Source: Mesorhizobium sp. 65-26 (lineage in GTDB: Bacteria > Pseudomonadota > Alphaproteobacteria > Rhizobiales > Rhizobiaceae). From it: a stretch of 64,000 nucleotides of DNA. Of this stretch, positions 1-8,019 are shown piece by piece; position 1 is the first letter of the stretch; each line of letters begins with the position of its first letter. The notes below the pieces were generated by a model. The model was not told the DNA's origin. It saw nothing but the letters and a program-made list of their open reading frames with translations, and made no database searches. The translations under genes and the position numbers were made by a program. The DNA lies in NCBI GenBank assembly GCA_001899205.1, contig MKVL01000015.1, positions 152,300-216,299 of the forward strand. The letters run 5' to 3'.

Positions 1-1044
1 TGCCGAAGCCTGGTTGGAGATCGTCTTGTCCAGGCGGTTGAAATCGCCGTCTATGGTGCTTGCCAGTTCGGCCTGGGTCTTGGCCGCGATCGGACGCAAC
101 AGGTCGTAGACCTTGCGCACGCCGGACAGGCGCGCTTCCAACTCGCTCGGGTCACCTGCCTGACCCGGGTCGCCTGCCGTCAGGCGGTCGAGCGCGGCGG
201 CGCCGCCGCCGATCATGCCTTGCGGGGTGACCCGCAGGTCGTGGATGCGGGTTTGCAGCGTCGCGGCGTCGCTTGTCAGCCTGTCGGCGACGGGTGCCAG
301 GCCATCCGCGCCTGCCGGGTTGAAAAGCCCGTGGGCGATACGGTGCAGCCCGACGAAGGCGGGATCGGCCTCGCGCTTCTCGAAATAGGCGGCGGGCGCG
401 TCGATCGACGTGTCGAGGTCGGAAAACAGCGGCGCCACCGGCGCCAGCCTGGCATAGGCGGCCTGTGCCGGCAGGTAGAGCGTCCTGGCCTTGTCGAGAT
501 CTCCAGCCTTCACGGCGCCGGCAAGGGCGTCGGCGGCCTGGGTGAAATCCCGGGCCTGGCTTGCCAGGAAAACCTTGTACTCGGCGAGCGCGCCGATGAA
601 GGCGGCAAGATCGGGCTTCTCCCGCGTCGCGGCACCGGTGGCCGCCAGCACGTGCAGCTTGCCGCGCGGGTTGCTCAGCAGGCCGCAGGTGATGGCATAG
701 TCACCGGGCTCCAGCCGCGCCGTCAGTGTCTGGGAGAAGCCGGGCGCGATGTTCTCGCGCTCCTCGATGACCATGACGCCGTCCAGGATCTCCCACTCGA
801 CCGCGCGTTCGGATGCGTTGACGATCTCGAAGGCGTGCCGTCCCGCCGCAACCGTGATCTCGCCTGGCTCGCACGCGCGCGCGGAGATCGTCACCCTGGT
901 CGCCGCCGCGCGGCGGACATCGCGGGCGCGCTCGGTGGCGTAGAGGAAGGCGGCCGCGGCCGCGACGAGAAGCAGGATGGCGATCGCGAGGCCGGCCCTT
1001 ACGGCGCCGCGCGGCAGGCTTTCGTTGAGCGAGGTCGTTGCCAT
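1..1044 (-). CDS. efeO: EfeO-like periplasmic iron-uptake protein (3' end missing)
   Basis: Partner of the EfeU ferrous/ferric iron permease; EfeO proteins bind iron in the periplasm. The first 348 codons are present and the frame runs off the left edge. Read from the minus strand: an N-terminal membrane anchor (about residues 15-35), a cupredoxin-like domain (about 45-130, with ACEPGEI and YAITCGLLSNPRG segments), then the start of the helical M75/EfeO domain. In that domain the usual HxxE metal motif reads HRIA (LHRIAHGLF), so the glutamate is absent. The ATG lies 8 bp after the efeU stop with a GGGAGCGTGA-type ribosome site, so the two are one operon. efeB would be expected further left but cannot be seen. 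Confidence 0.85.
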   Translation of the reverse strand, partial: MATTSLNESLPRGAVRAGLAIAILLLVAAAAAFLYATERARDVRRAAATRVTISARACEPGEITVAAGRHAFEIVNASERAVEWEILDGVMVIEERENIAPGFSQTLTARLEPGDYAITCGLLSNPRGKLHVLAATGAATREKPDLAAFIGALAEYKVFLASQARDFTQAADALAGAVKAGDLDKARTLYLPAQAAYARLAPVAPLFSDLDTSIDAPAAYFEKREADPAFVGLHRIAHGLFNPAGADGLAPVADRLTSDAATLQTRIHDLRVTPQGMIGGGAAALDRLTAGDPGQAGDPSELEARLSGVRKVYDLLRPIAAKTQAELASTIDGDFNRLDKTISNQASA

Positions 1045-1052
1045 CGTGCGGC

Positions 1053-1889
1053 TCACGCTCCCTGCTTGGAAACAGTGGCGGACTGGCTGCCCGGCTGGCC
1101 GGCCAGGAACAGCCAGAGGGCCGGCACCAGGAAGCCGAAATAGGCGACGATCTCGCTGATCGTCGGTGCGTCGACATAGCCGAACATGCCGCTGAGCAGC
1201 GAGCCGAGCGGGCTGTCCATCGGCAGCACGCCGCTGATGTCGAACACCACCTGCTGCCAGTGGTTCCAAAGGCCCGCCTCATGCAGCGCCCGGACCGAGT
1301 TGGCGAGCAGGCCGGCGGCGACGAACAGGATGAAGGCGCCGGTCCAGCGGAAGAAGCGCCTGAGGTCGAGCCGCACGCTGCCGGCGTAGATGCCGTAGCC
1401 GACCGCCGCCGCGAGCAGCACGCCGGCAAGGGCGGCCAGCGGCGCCATGCCGCTCTCCTGCTGGAAGGCGGCGAGCAGGAAGAAAACGGATTCCACGCCC
1501 TCGCGCGCCACCGCCAGGAACACCATGGCGATCAGGCCAAAGCCCCTGCGCGACGGCGCGCCGAGCGCGGCGTCGATCGAATTGTGCAGCTCAGCCTTGA
1601 TAGAGCGCGCCGCCTTGCGCATCCAGAACACCATGGAGGTCAGCACGCAGACGGCGACGAGGCCGATTGCCGCCTCGAACAGTTCCTGCGCTTTCTGCGG
1701 GAATTCCACGCTGGCGAGCTGCAACGCCGCGCCGACGGCAAGCGAGAACGCCAGCGCTAGCAGGATGCCGATCCAGACCACGGGCATCCACGCGCCGCGC
1801 CCGGTGCGCTGGAGATAGCTGGCGATGATGCCGACGATGAGGGCCGCTTCGACGCCCTCGCGAAACATGATCAGGAACGGTACCAGCAT
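1053..1889 (-). CDS. efeU: FTR1-family iron permease EfeU
   Basis: Inner-membrane high-affinity iron permease of 278 aa, the usual length. It carries both REGVE (RExxE) iron-translocation motifs of the FTR1 family: residues 10-14 in the first helix (MFREGVEAAL) and 129-133 (AREGVESVFF). About seven hydrophobic segments are visible. It is the promoter-proximal gene and is followed by efeO 8 bp downstream. The EfeUO(B) system normally feeds iron to the cell under low-iron or acidic conditions. I looked for a RirA-type TGA-N9-TCA site upstream and found none. Confidence 0.93.
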   Translation of the reverse strand: MLVPFLIMFREGVEAALIVGIIASYLQRTGRGAWMPVVWIGILLALAFSLAVGAALQLASVEFPQKAQELFEAAIGLVAVCVLTSMVFWMRKAARSIKAELHNSIDAALGAPSRRGFGLIAMVFLAVAREGVESVFFLLAAFQQESGMAPLAALAGVLLAAAVGYGIYAGSVRLDLRRFFRWTGAFILFVAAGLLANSVRALHEAGLWNHWQQVVFDISGVLPMDSPLGSLLSGMFGYVDAPTISEIVAYFGFLVPALWLFLAGQPGSQSATVSKQGA

Positions 1890-2234
1890 CGCCTGTCCAG
1901 CCGAAACCGCTTTCGTCCGTCGCCGTCATGGCGAGGGCATCGGGCGGTCCTTCCAGCGCTTCGCGCGGATCATTCGCGCATGCGCGCGCTCCAGCAGGCC
2001 CTGGCTCAACCGAGGCCTGCCCGCACGCCTTCCGAGGCGGAGATCAAAACTTGTGCAAAGCAGTCATCTTTTATTGCCGGCGATTTTCACGTGCAAGCGC
2101 CGGCCGATCACATAAATGAGAGGTAGGCGCCGTCTGGCGGGATTGGCCGTGGCGCCTATCGCCTGCGTTTCCGCAAATTGGCCTCGACGCGTCGTACCGG
2201 CCGAAATCCTGGCCCAGGCCTGTCCGGTTTCTAT
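1890..2234. other. Intergenic region upstream of efeU
   Basis: This 345-bp stretch lies between efeU (leftward) and the C-terminus of the next leftward gene. It should hold the efeUO promoter. It has a relatively AT-rich patch near 2045-2115. I see no convincing gene, no clear Irr or RirA iron box, and no strong terminator hairpin. Confidence 0.5.
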
Positions 2235-3413
2235 CTATAGATCGTGCTTGAGGCCGCCGCGTATCGGCGGCGGACGCAGGGCGACGGCATCGGCGGAGGT
2301 GAGCAAGGCGTCGGCGACCTCACGCCGTTTGAGGACGATGCGGCGCACCCGCAGGAATGTCCGCACGACGAAGTGCGCGATCTTCACCGAGCCGTAGTCG
2401 CTGGCGTAATACCTGGCCAGCAGCCGCGCGGCGTTGACATGATCGCTGTCGATGGAGAACACGTAGTTCACGCATGCGCGGACGTAGGGGTGGTTCATGT
2501 CCGGATTGAGATCGGCGCTGCTCCCGGTCTCGATGCTCTGCAGGAACGCATTCATGTAGGTGGCGGCGCGCTTGATCTCCTTCTTGGACGGGGCATCGCC
2601 GAAGTTCGGGCAGTATGTCTCCAGCCCGCGCAGGAACTGCGCCGCCCGCGCGCTTTGGTTCTCCACGCGCCGGGCATAGTCGACAGTGATCTCGACCGCC
2701 TTCCTGCGGAGGCCGCGGTAGTCCTCCTGCTGCCAGTTCTGCGGATGAATGGCGTGCAGGAGCACGGGCGGTACGGAGAATTCGAGGTCGAAATGGAAGG
2801 ACAGCACCAGCGGGATAACGATGTCCCAGAACGGCGCCCCGAGCTGAAAGGAGGCGAAAGGCTCATTCTCGAACGGGCTGAGATCGATGTCTGGTGAAAA
2901 GAACAGGCCGTCTATGCCCAGGTTGTAGACGCCTTCGAAATCGCCTCCAAGCCGGGCGACGTCTATTCTGCGGGACGCGACGATTGTCCGGTTTTTGGTC
3001 CGCAAGTAGTCGACGGCGCCGCAGGGGATCATGAAGATGTCGGAATTGACGACGGCCGCGACAGGCGCGCTGCGCGCCAGATGGAATATGTCCGCGAAGC
3101 TCGGGCCGTATTTGTGCGCGAAGAAGCCCTCGCTCGAACCCACGACGCTTCGCATCGACACGCCATCGAGGCGAGGTTCCGCTTCCGACTGCCGCCGCAC
3201 GGAGACGATGTCGTATCCGTTTGCGTCGAAGGACTGCAGCGCCACGAGGATGCGCTGGGCGTCCTCGCTGTCGGGCGCGGCAATCGCGCGAGGCGGAATC
3301 GACGTTGCGAGAACGGGCTTCTTCAATGCACGCCGGACCTTTGCGAAGCGCTGCGGTACGATATGGCAAGCCAAGTCAGGAAGAGTACTTCGACAGTCAC
3401 AGGCCGCCAGCAA
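2235..3413 (-). CDS. Hypothetical protein, glycosyltransferase-like flavour
   Basis: Unrecognised protein of up to 392 aa. The longest frame opens with TTG. A more natural start may be the TTG near 3326, giving a protein beginning KKPVLATSIPPR. The central part has an NSDIFMIP segment that could be a DxD-like nucleotide-sugar motif, followed by GIDGLFFSP and GAPFWDIVIP, a layout seen in some nucleotide-diphospho-sugar transferase-like proteins. The C-terminus is basic. No signal peptide or membrane helix is evident. It has about 220 bp of non-coding DNA on its upstream side and no obvious operon partner. The function is not assigned; the transferase idea is weak inference. Confidence 0.55.
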   Translation of the reverse strand: MLAACDCRSTLPDLACHIVPQRFAKVRRALKKPVLATSIPPRAIAAPDSEDAQRILVALQSFDANGYDIVSVRRQSEAEPRLDGVSMRSVVGSSEGFFAHKYGPSFADIFHLARSAPVAAVVNSDIFMIPCGAVDYLRTKNRTIVASRRIDVARLGGDFEGVYNLGIDGLFFSPDIDLSPFENEPFASFQLGAPFWDIVIPLVLSFHFDLEFSVPPVLLHAIHPQNWQQEDYRGLRRKAVEITVDYARRVENQSARAAQFLRGLETYCPNFGDAPSKKEIKRAATYMNAFLQSIETGSSADLNPDMNHPYVRACVNYVFSIDSDHVNAARLLARYYASDYGSVKIAHFVVRTFLRVRRIVLKRREVADALLTSADAVALRPPPIRGGLKHDL

Positions 3414-3633
3414 CTGAAATGATAAGCAAGGACACCTACTGTTGCCAGCTTGACGATGTCAATGCGCGGCGGGTGAAAGTCGTTTGATACGTCGAGTGAC
3501 CCTCTTCCTTCAAACATCACGGCGAAGTTCCCCGGAAGGGCGTCAGGGACCAATCCCGGAGCGCGGTGCTCCAATGTCGGGCAGCGCCGGCCCTGTCGGC
3601 GCCGAGCAGGCGGTTCACGGGCAAGGCCCCCGT

Positions 3634-5166
3634 CTAGGCGGCCTGCGCCGCGCGCTCGGCGCTCATCCGGTAGGAGATCGCCTCGGCGAGATGGATGCGG
3701 CCGACCGTCTCGCTGGCGTCGAGGTCGGCCAGTGTGCGCGCCACCTTGAGCACGCGATGATAGGCGCGGGCGGAAAAGCCGAGCTTCTCGCTGGCGTCGC
3801 GCAGCAGCGAAAGCCCGGCCGCGTCAGGCCGCGCGATCTCCTCGATCGCCGCTGGCGCGCAATGCGCGTTGGTTGTGCAGCCTGTGATGCCGAGCCGTTC
3901 GAAGCGATCGCTCTGCATGGCGCGGGCGCGGGCCACGCGCGCCGCCACTGCCGCGCTTTTCTCCGCCTGGTCCGGGCGGATCAGGTCGCTTGCCGAAACC
4001 GCCGGCACCTCGATCCTGAGATCGATGCGATCGAGCAGCGGTCCGGAGATGCGCGCCTGGTAGTCGGCGCGGCAGCGCTCGCCGCGCGCGCAGCGATAGC
4101 CCGGCTCTCCCGCCATGCCGCAGCGGCATGGATTCATCGCCGCGACGAGCTGGATGCGGGCCGGATAGGTGACGCGGTGGTTGGCCCGCGCGATCATGCA
4201 GTCGCCCGTCTCCAGCGGCTGGCGCAATGCATCCAGCGTCTGCGGCGAGAATTCAGGGAACTCGTCGAGGAACAGCACGCCATTGTGCGCCAGCGAGACC
4301 TCGCCCGGCCGGGCGCGCAGGCCGCCGCCGACCAGCGCCGCCATCGAGGCCGAATGATGCGGCGCGCGGAATGGCCGCCTGTCGGTCAGCTTGCCCTCGG
4401 CAAGTTCGCCCGCCACCGAGGCGATCATCGACACTTCGAGCAGTTCCTTCGGCGTCAGCGGCGTCAGGATCGAGGGCAGCCTCTGCGCCAGCATCGATTT
4501 GCCGGACCCCGGGGGCCCGGCCATCAAAAGGTTGTGGCCGCCGGCGGCCGCCACCTCCAATGCCCGCTTGGCGCTCTCCTGGCCCTTGATGTCGGCAAGG
4601 TCGGGCAGGTCGCGCGCGGCGGCCCGGATGACGGCCTCGGGTCGCGACAGCACCTGGGTGCCGCGGAAATGGTTGGCGATTGCGATCAGGCTGCGCGGCG
4701 CCACGATGTCCATGTCCTTGCCTGCCCAGGCGGCCTCGGGGCCGCAGGCGAACGGGCAGATAAGACCTTTGCCTTCGCCATTGGCCGCGATCGCCGCCGG
4801 CAGCACGCCGGCCACCGGCGCAATGGTGCCGTCGAGCGACAATTCGCCCAGCACGACGAAGCTGGCCAGCATGTCGCCCGGGACGGCGCCCAGCGCCGCC
4901 ATCAGTCCGAGCGCGATCGGCAGGTCGTAATGGCTGCCCTCCTTGGGCAGGTCGGCGGGCGCCAGGTTGACCGTCACCTTCTTCGACGGCATCGACAGGC
5001 CGGACGCATGCAGGGCCGCCTGCACCCGCTCGCGACTCTCGGCCACCGCCTTGTCGGCCAGGCCGACGATGTGCATGCCGACCTTGCCGGGCGCGATCAT
5101 CACCTGCACGTCGACCGGAACGGCCTCGATGCCCTGGAAAGCGACCGTGCGAACCCGCGCCACCAT
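3634..5166 (-). CDS. comM: ComM/YifB-family Mg-chelatase-like AAA+ ATPase
   Basis: AAA+ ATPase of 510 aa. In other bacteria ComM promotes branch migration during integration of transforming DNA. It has the ChlI/Lon-like N-terminal domain (starting MVARVRTVAFQGIEAV), Walker A GPPGSGKS near residue 215, Walker B LFLDEFPEF near 298, and the cysteine cluster CRCGMAG...CARGERC typical of the family. The ATG at 5166 was chosen because upstream codons give an atypical Gly/Arg-rich extension and homologues start at MVARV. A GTTC-N7-GTTC box lies about 90 bp upstream on the coding strand, so SOS control is likely; comM is a recognised LexA target in alphaproteobacteria. Confidence 0.93.
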   Translation of the reverse strand: MVARVRTVAFQGIEAVPVDVQVMIAPGKVGMHIVGLADKAVAESRERVQAALHASGLSMPSKKVTVNLAPADLPKEGSHYDLPIALGLMAALGAVPGDMLASFVVLGELSLDGTIAPVAGVLPAAIAANGEGKGLICPFACGPEAAWAGKDMDIVAPRSLIAIANHFRGTQVLSRPEAVIRAAARDLPDLADIKGQESAKRALEVAAAGGHNLLMAGPPGSGKSMLAQRLPSILTPLTPKELLEVSMIASVAGELAEGKLTDRRPFRAPHHSASMAALVGGGLRARPGEVSLAHNGVLFLDEFPEFSPQTLDALRQPLETGDCMIARANHRVTYPARIQLVAAMNPCRCGMAGEPGYRCARGERCRADYQARISGPLLDRIDLRIEVPAVSASDLIRPDQAEKSAAVAARVARARAMQSDRFERLGITGCTTNAHCAPAAIEEIARPDAAGLSLLRDASEKLGFSARAYHRVLKVARTLADLDASETVGRIHLAEAISYRMSAERAAQAA

Positions 5167-5231
5167 GTTCCCGCCCCCGGATACGGACTTGCCCCAGCCC
5201 GCGCGGCCGCCGCGCGACCTCGCGCCACACA

Positions 5232-5274
5232 ATCACAAGTCGTTGATCATGGCAAGAACATTACGGGAACATGC
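5232..5274. repeat. Left copy of 43-bp direct repeat (comM upstream region)
   Basis: The first 18 bases (ATCACAAGTCGTTGATCA) are identical to 11691-11708, and the next 25 positions match at 17. Both copies are in the same orientation. This copy contains the intact LexA-type box and belongs to the comM promoter. Confidence 0.8.
5256..5270 (-). promoter_or_regulatory. Putative LexA (SOS) box upstream of comM
   Basis: On the minus strand the sequence is GTTCCCGTAATGTTC, an exact match to the alphaproteobacterial LexA consensus GTTC-N7-GTTC. It sits about 90 bp before the comM start in the correct orientation and next to a TTGCCA that could be a -35. A one-mismatch copy occurs 6.46 kb away (see 11691-11733). 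Confidence 0.7.
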
Positions 5275-5459
5275 GGCGGCCCTCGAATCCCGGTGATGTG
5301 GGCGGCTTCCTGCCGGCGTCCGATGGAGAGTTGAGTTTGCCGGCTTTGAGGTCACAGGTCACGCCGAGTTGATCCGCCTGCGACCTGAATGCCCCGCGCC
5401 GCGTGTTGATTTTAGAGGTCGCTCATATAGCCTTCCCGGATTGGTAAGGGGGGTTGAGG

Positions 5460-6317
5460 ATGAAATCTGCGTTTCTCGCCGCGGCGATGTTGCTCGCCGC
5501 TTCGTCGGGTGCAGCATTTGCGGCGGATGTGGCCTTGAAGGCGTCTCCGGAGGGCACGGCGCCGGCCCATGGCTGGAACGGGTTCTACGTTGGCGGCAAC
5601 GTCGGTTACGGTTGGGGTGGGAACACCGATGTCGCAGGTAACGGAACGATATCCGGCCCCCTCGGCGCCACAATCTCCACTGCCTTCGCGGACTCCCAGC
5701 GGCAACAACCCCTCATCGGCGGCGCGCAGATTGGCTATAACTATCAGATCAGTCCGCAAGTGGTGTTGGGTTTGGAAGCGGATATCCAGGGTTCTGGTGG
5801 GGACAATTCATTCTCGACTCCTTTCTCAGGCATCGGTTGCAATCGATTCGAATGTTATTCGCTCAGCGGCACCGCCACGACGAGCGATGCCAGGATTGAA
5901 TGGTTTGGCACCGTTCGCGGCCGCGTTGGCGTCCTGATAAACCCCGACCTTCTCCTTTTTGGCACCGGTGGATTGGCTTACGGTAGCGTCAATTCAGGCA
6001 ATGTAACGATTAACGCCTACGATCCTCACTTTGCTGCTTCGTTTGGGCCGAGCACAAGCAGTTTCGGTCAACGGACCAAGATTGGTTTTGCTGTGGGTGC
6101 AGGCTTGGAAGGAAGGTTTTCTGAATGGCTTCCGGCCAATTGGACCTGGAAACTGGAATACATGTACGTGGACCTCGGGTCGCGGGACAGCTCGACTGCG
6201 TTCGATGCGAGCAGCAGCAACCCTGGTAATTTGACAGATTTGATCGGGACAGTGAGCGCGCACACCCATTTCAGCGACAACATCGTGCGCGTCGGACTGA
6301 ACTATCACTTCAACTGA
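5460..6317 (+). CDS. Omp25/Omp31-type outer-membrane beta-barrel protein
   Basis: Small porin-like outer-membrane protein of 285 aa. It has a clear signal peptide (MKSAFLAAAMLLAASSGAAFA then ADV), the family's early WNGFYVGGNVGYGWGG strand, repeated aromatic/glycine strand signatures (IGYNYQ, VRGRVGVL, FGTGGLAYG, WKLEYMYVDLG) and the terminal VRVGLNYHFN with C-terminal Asn as in rhizobial and Brucella Omp25 proteins. ATG 5460 is preferred over TTG 5454 because a GGGGGGTTGAGG ribosome site precedes it. It is monocistronic, with more than 400 bp of non-coding DNA after it. Codon use is somewhat less GC-rich than its neighbours. Confidence 0.88.
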   Translation: MKSAFLAAAMLLAASSGAAFAADVALKASPEGTAPAHGWNGFYVGGNVGYGWGGNTDVAGNGTISGPLGATISTAFADSQRQQPLIGGAQIGYNYQISPQVVLGLEADIQGSGGDNSFSTPFSGIGCNRFECYSLSGTATTSDARIEWFGTVRGRVGVLINPDLLLFGTGGLAYGSVNSGNVTINAYDPHFAASFGPSTSSFGQRTKIGFAVGAGLEGRFSEWLPANWTWKLEYMYVDLGSRDSSTAFDASSSNPGNLTDLIGTVSAHTHFSDNIVRVGLNYHFN

Positions 6318-6739
6318 GCCGGCCGGCGCGACGGCTATGGTGGCGGCCTCCGGTGGCAATCCTTGCTAGCCATTCAATTGGCGGCCCCGGGCTGTGCGGG
6401 ACCGTTCGAGATGTACCGAGCCCGAAACCTGAATGCTCGATTCCGTCCAAGGGGGTGGGATGCGACGCAGCCCCTACGACGATCATACAGTCTTCGCAGC
6501 GTCCCTGAGCAAGGCGCGACGCGCCCCGAGTGAAATCGTCATGTGGGAGTCAACTCGCGGGCGTAGGTCGTTGACCTGGTGGGCCAGACATTCCGCTCTT
6601 CCGGAGGTGTCGAACTATCCATGAAGCTGCAAACCAGCTCCGAGAACGTCGAGTTCATCTGAGATTCACAAGCACTGTGGTATCGCGGCCCGGCGAGTCG
6701 AGACAGGTGGAGAGAGTTGATCACCATGTGCGGTCGGGC
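6318..6739. other. Intergenic stretch between omp and diguanylate cyclase
   Basis: About 420 bp with lower GC than average. Only short frames without ribosome sites are present, plus a five-codon mini-frame at its right end (6726-6743). I see no strong terminator and no RNA gene. It probably contains the promoter of the GGDEF gene. Confidence 0.45.
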
Positions 6740-6743
6740 ATGA
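6726..6743 (+). promoter_or_regulatory. Five-codon mini-ORF overlapping the GGDEF start
   Basis: ATG TGC GGT CGG GCA TGA: its stop overlaps the ATG of the GGDEF gene (ATGA). A GGAGAGAG ribosome-site-like run at 6709-6716 is well spaced for this mini-ORF, whereas the GGDEF ATG itself has only a weak site. This would couple translation of the enzyme to that of the leader. Only sequence geometry supports it. Confidence 0.35.
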
Positions 6744-7876
6744 GCTATCAAGACGTCATCGGATTGCTGAATTCGAACATGTCCGCAATATTCTGCGCCG
6801 CCTTGTTCGTAATTTGGTACCATCATCGCCATCTTGCCTATATCAGGATCTTCGCCCTTTCGTATGCGATAAGGGCCATTTGCTTTGTTATCTTCTATTT
6901 TGCTTTTTCGCTTAAGGATCCGGTGCTGCGATTGCTGGCCAACGGGCTCTTGATGCTGGCAATGGCCTTGTTGTCCGTAGCATTATCCAGCCGGCGTGGA
7001 CGACGGCCTCGCTATGGCGCACTCCTGGCAATCGCCGTGGTGGCGCTCAGCGCGCTCTATTACTATCAGTTCGTAGAACAAAGCCTGTTCGCGAGAGTTG
7101 TCTGGTTCAATACGGGGCTCGCTGCGGTCGGTCTCCTGATGCTGCCTGATGTTGGAAAGCTATCGAACCGCACTCCGGTCGAGTTCGTCCTTCTTGGCTT
7201 AACGATTGTCTCGTGCGTCGGTTTCCTTCTTCGCCCCTTGTTCTTGCTCGCTTCCGGCATAGGGGACGAGCGATTCGAAGGAGCTTATTGGCTGATTGTC
7301 TCGATCTCGGATGCTCTTATTTGCGCGATGATGGCCGTGGGGATATTCGCTGTGATCGCGAGCGACGTGATGGACAGTATCAAGACGGATGCGCAAGTCG
7401 ACGCGCTATCGGGACTGTTCAATCGCCGGGGATTTGAACCACGCGCGCTCGAAGCCCTGGTGCGGCAGACCGTCAGCGCACCCGTGGCAATGATCCTGAG
7501 CGACCTCGATCACTTCAAATCGATCAACGACCGCTTCGGACATATGAACGGCGACAAGATTATCCAGAGTTTCTCCGAGGTTCTGAAAAAGAAAGCCCCC
7601 CGAGACGCGATCATGGCCCGCCTTGGCGGCGAGGAATTCGCTATTTTGCTTCCGGCGGGAAAGGCCGACGATGCGCGGTTGCTGGCCGAGGAAGCCCGGT
7701 CTGCGTTCAAGGAAGCAGCCTTGACTACCGTTTCGGGCGAAGCGCGCCCAACAGCCAGCTTTGGGATCGCAATCGCGCGCCAGAACGAAGTCCTCCACGC
7801 CCTGATGGATCGGGCCGATCGCGCGCTTTACCAGGCCAAAAGTGACGGACGAGATTGCGTCCGCATGATGGACTAG
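6740..7876 (+). CDS. Membrane-bound diguanylate cyclase (GGDEF)
   Basis: Likely makes cyclic di-GMP. About 210 residues of six or seven membrane helices form an N-terminal sensor region not recognised as a named MASE domain, followed by a GGDEF domain (about 220-375). The active-site loop is GGEEF near residue 296 and is catalytically competent in type; SDLDHFKSINDRFGH and the terminal ADRALYQAKSDGRD signatures are intact. No RxxD inhibitory site is obvious before the loop. The start could also be GTG 6677; ATG 6740 is preferred because the protein then begins just before the first helix. It converges on the histidine kinase gene. Confidence 0.88.
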   Translation: MSYQDVIGLLNSNMSAIFCAALFVIWYHHRHLAYIRIFALSYAIRAICFVIFYFAFSLKDPVLRLLANGLLMLAMALLSVALSSRRGRRPRYGALLAIAVVALSALYYYQFVEQSLFARVVWFNTGLAAVGLLMLPDVGKLSNRTPVEFVLLGLTIVSCVGFLLRPLFLLASGIGDERFEGAYWLIVSISDALICAMMAVGIFAVIASDVMDSIKTDAQVDALSGLFNRRGFEPRALEALVRQTVSAPVAMILSDLDHFKSINDRFGHMNGDKIIQSFSEVLKKKAPRDAIMARLGGEEFAILLPAGKADDARLLAEEARSAFKEAALTTVSGEARPTASFGIAIARQNEVLHALMDRADRALYQAKSDGRDCVRMMD

Positions 7877-7979
7877 AGCAACTCCAGGAAAAGCTGTGTA
7901 ACGGCTTTCCCTTGGGAATTGGGTCAAAACAAAGAGATAGAGCCGTTCGGCCTTTCTGTGAAAAGCTGAACGGGCTCTC
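7874..7979. repeat. Two-palindrome intergenic element between convergent genes
   Basis: It begins at the stop codon of the GGDEF gene. The first palindrome pairs GGAAAAGC with GCTTTCCC (7888-7911) inside an AGAGCAACTCCAGGAAAAG...GGGAATT unit. The second (about 7939-7978) pairs GAGCCGTTC with GAACGGGCTC. The AGAGCA...ACAAAGAGATAGAGC layout matches a family of interspersed repeats common in rhizobial genomes, similar in build to RIME. It may also act as a two-way terminator. Confidence 0.6.
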
Positions 7980-8019
7980 GAGAAGTCCCCCGGCAACCAG
8001 CCTGCTGGCGGTACATCCG

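Noticed and set aside
1890-2120. Iron-responsive RirA or Irr box upstream of efeU
   Set aside because: Searched by eye for TGA-N9-TCA and for an ICE-type dyad; none was convincing.
3323-3574. 83-codon minus-strand frame overlapping the start of the 2235-3413 gene
   Set aside because: It overlaps the better-supported frame and has no recognisable features.
5275-5300. CCTCGAATCCCGG, resembling a tRNA 3' end at the island edge (possible att site)
   Set aside because: No cloverleaf upstream, and the matching direct repeat lies outside this stretch.
3484-5334. 616-codon frame antisense to comM
   Set aside because: comM is a clear AAA+ protein with intact motifs and its own regulatory site.
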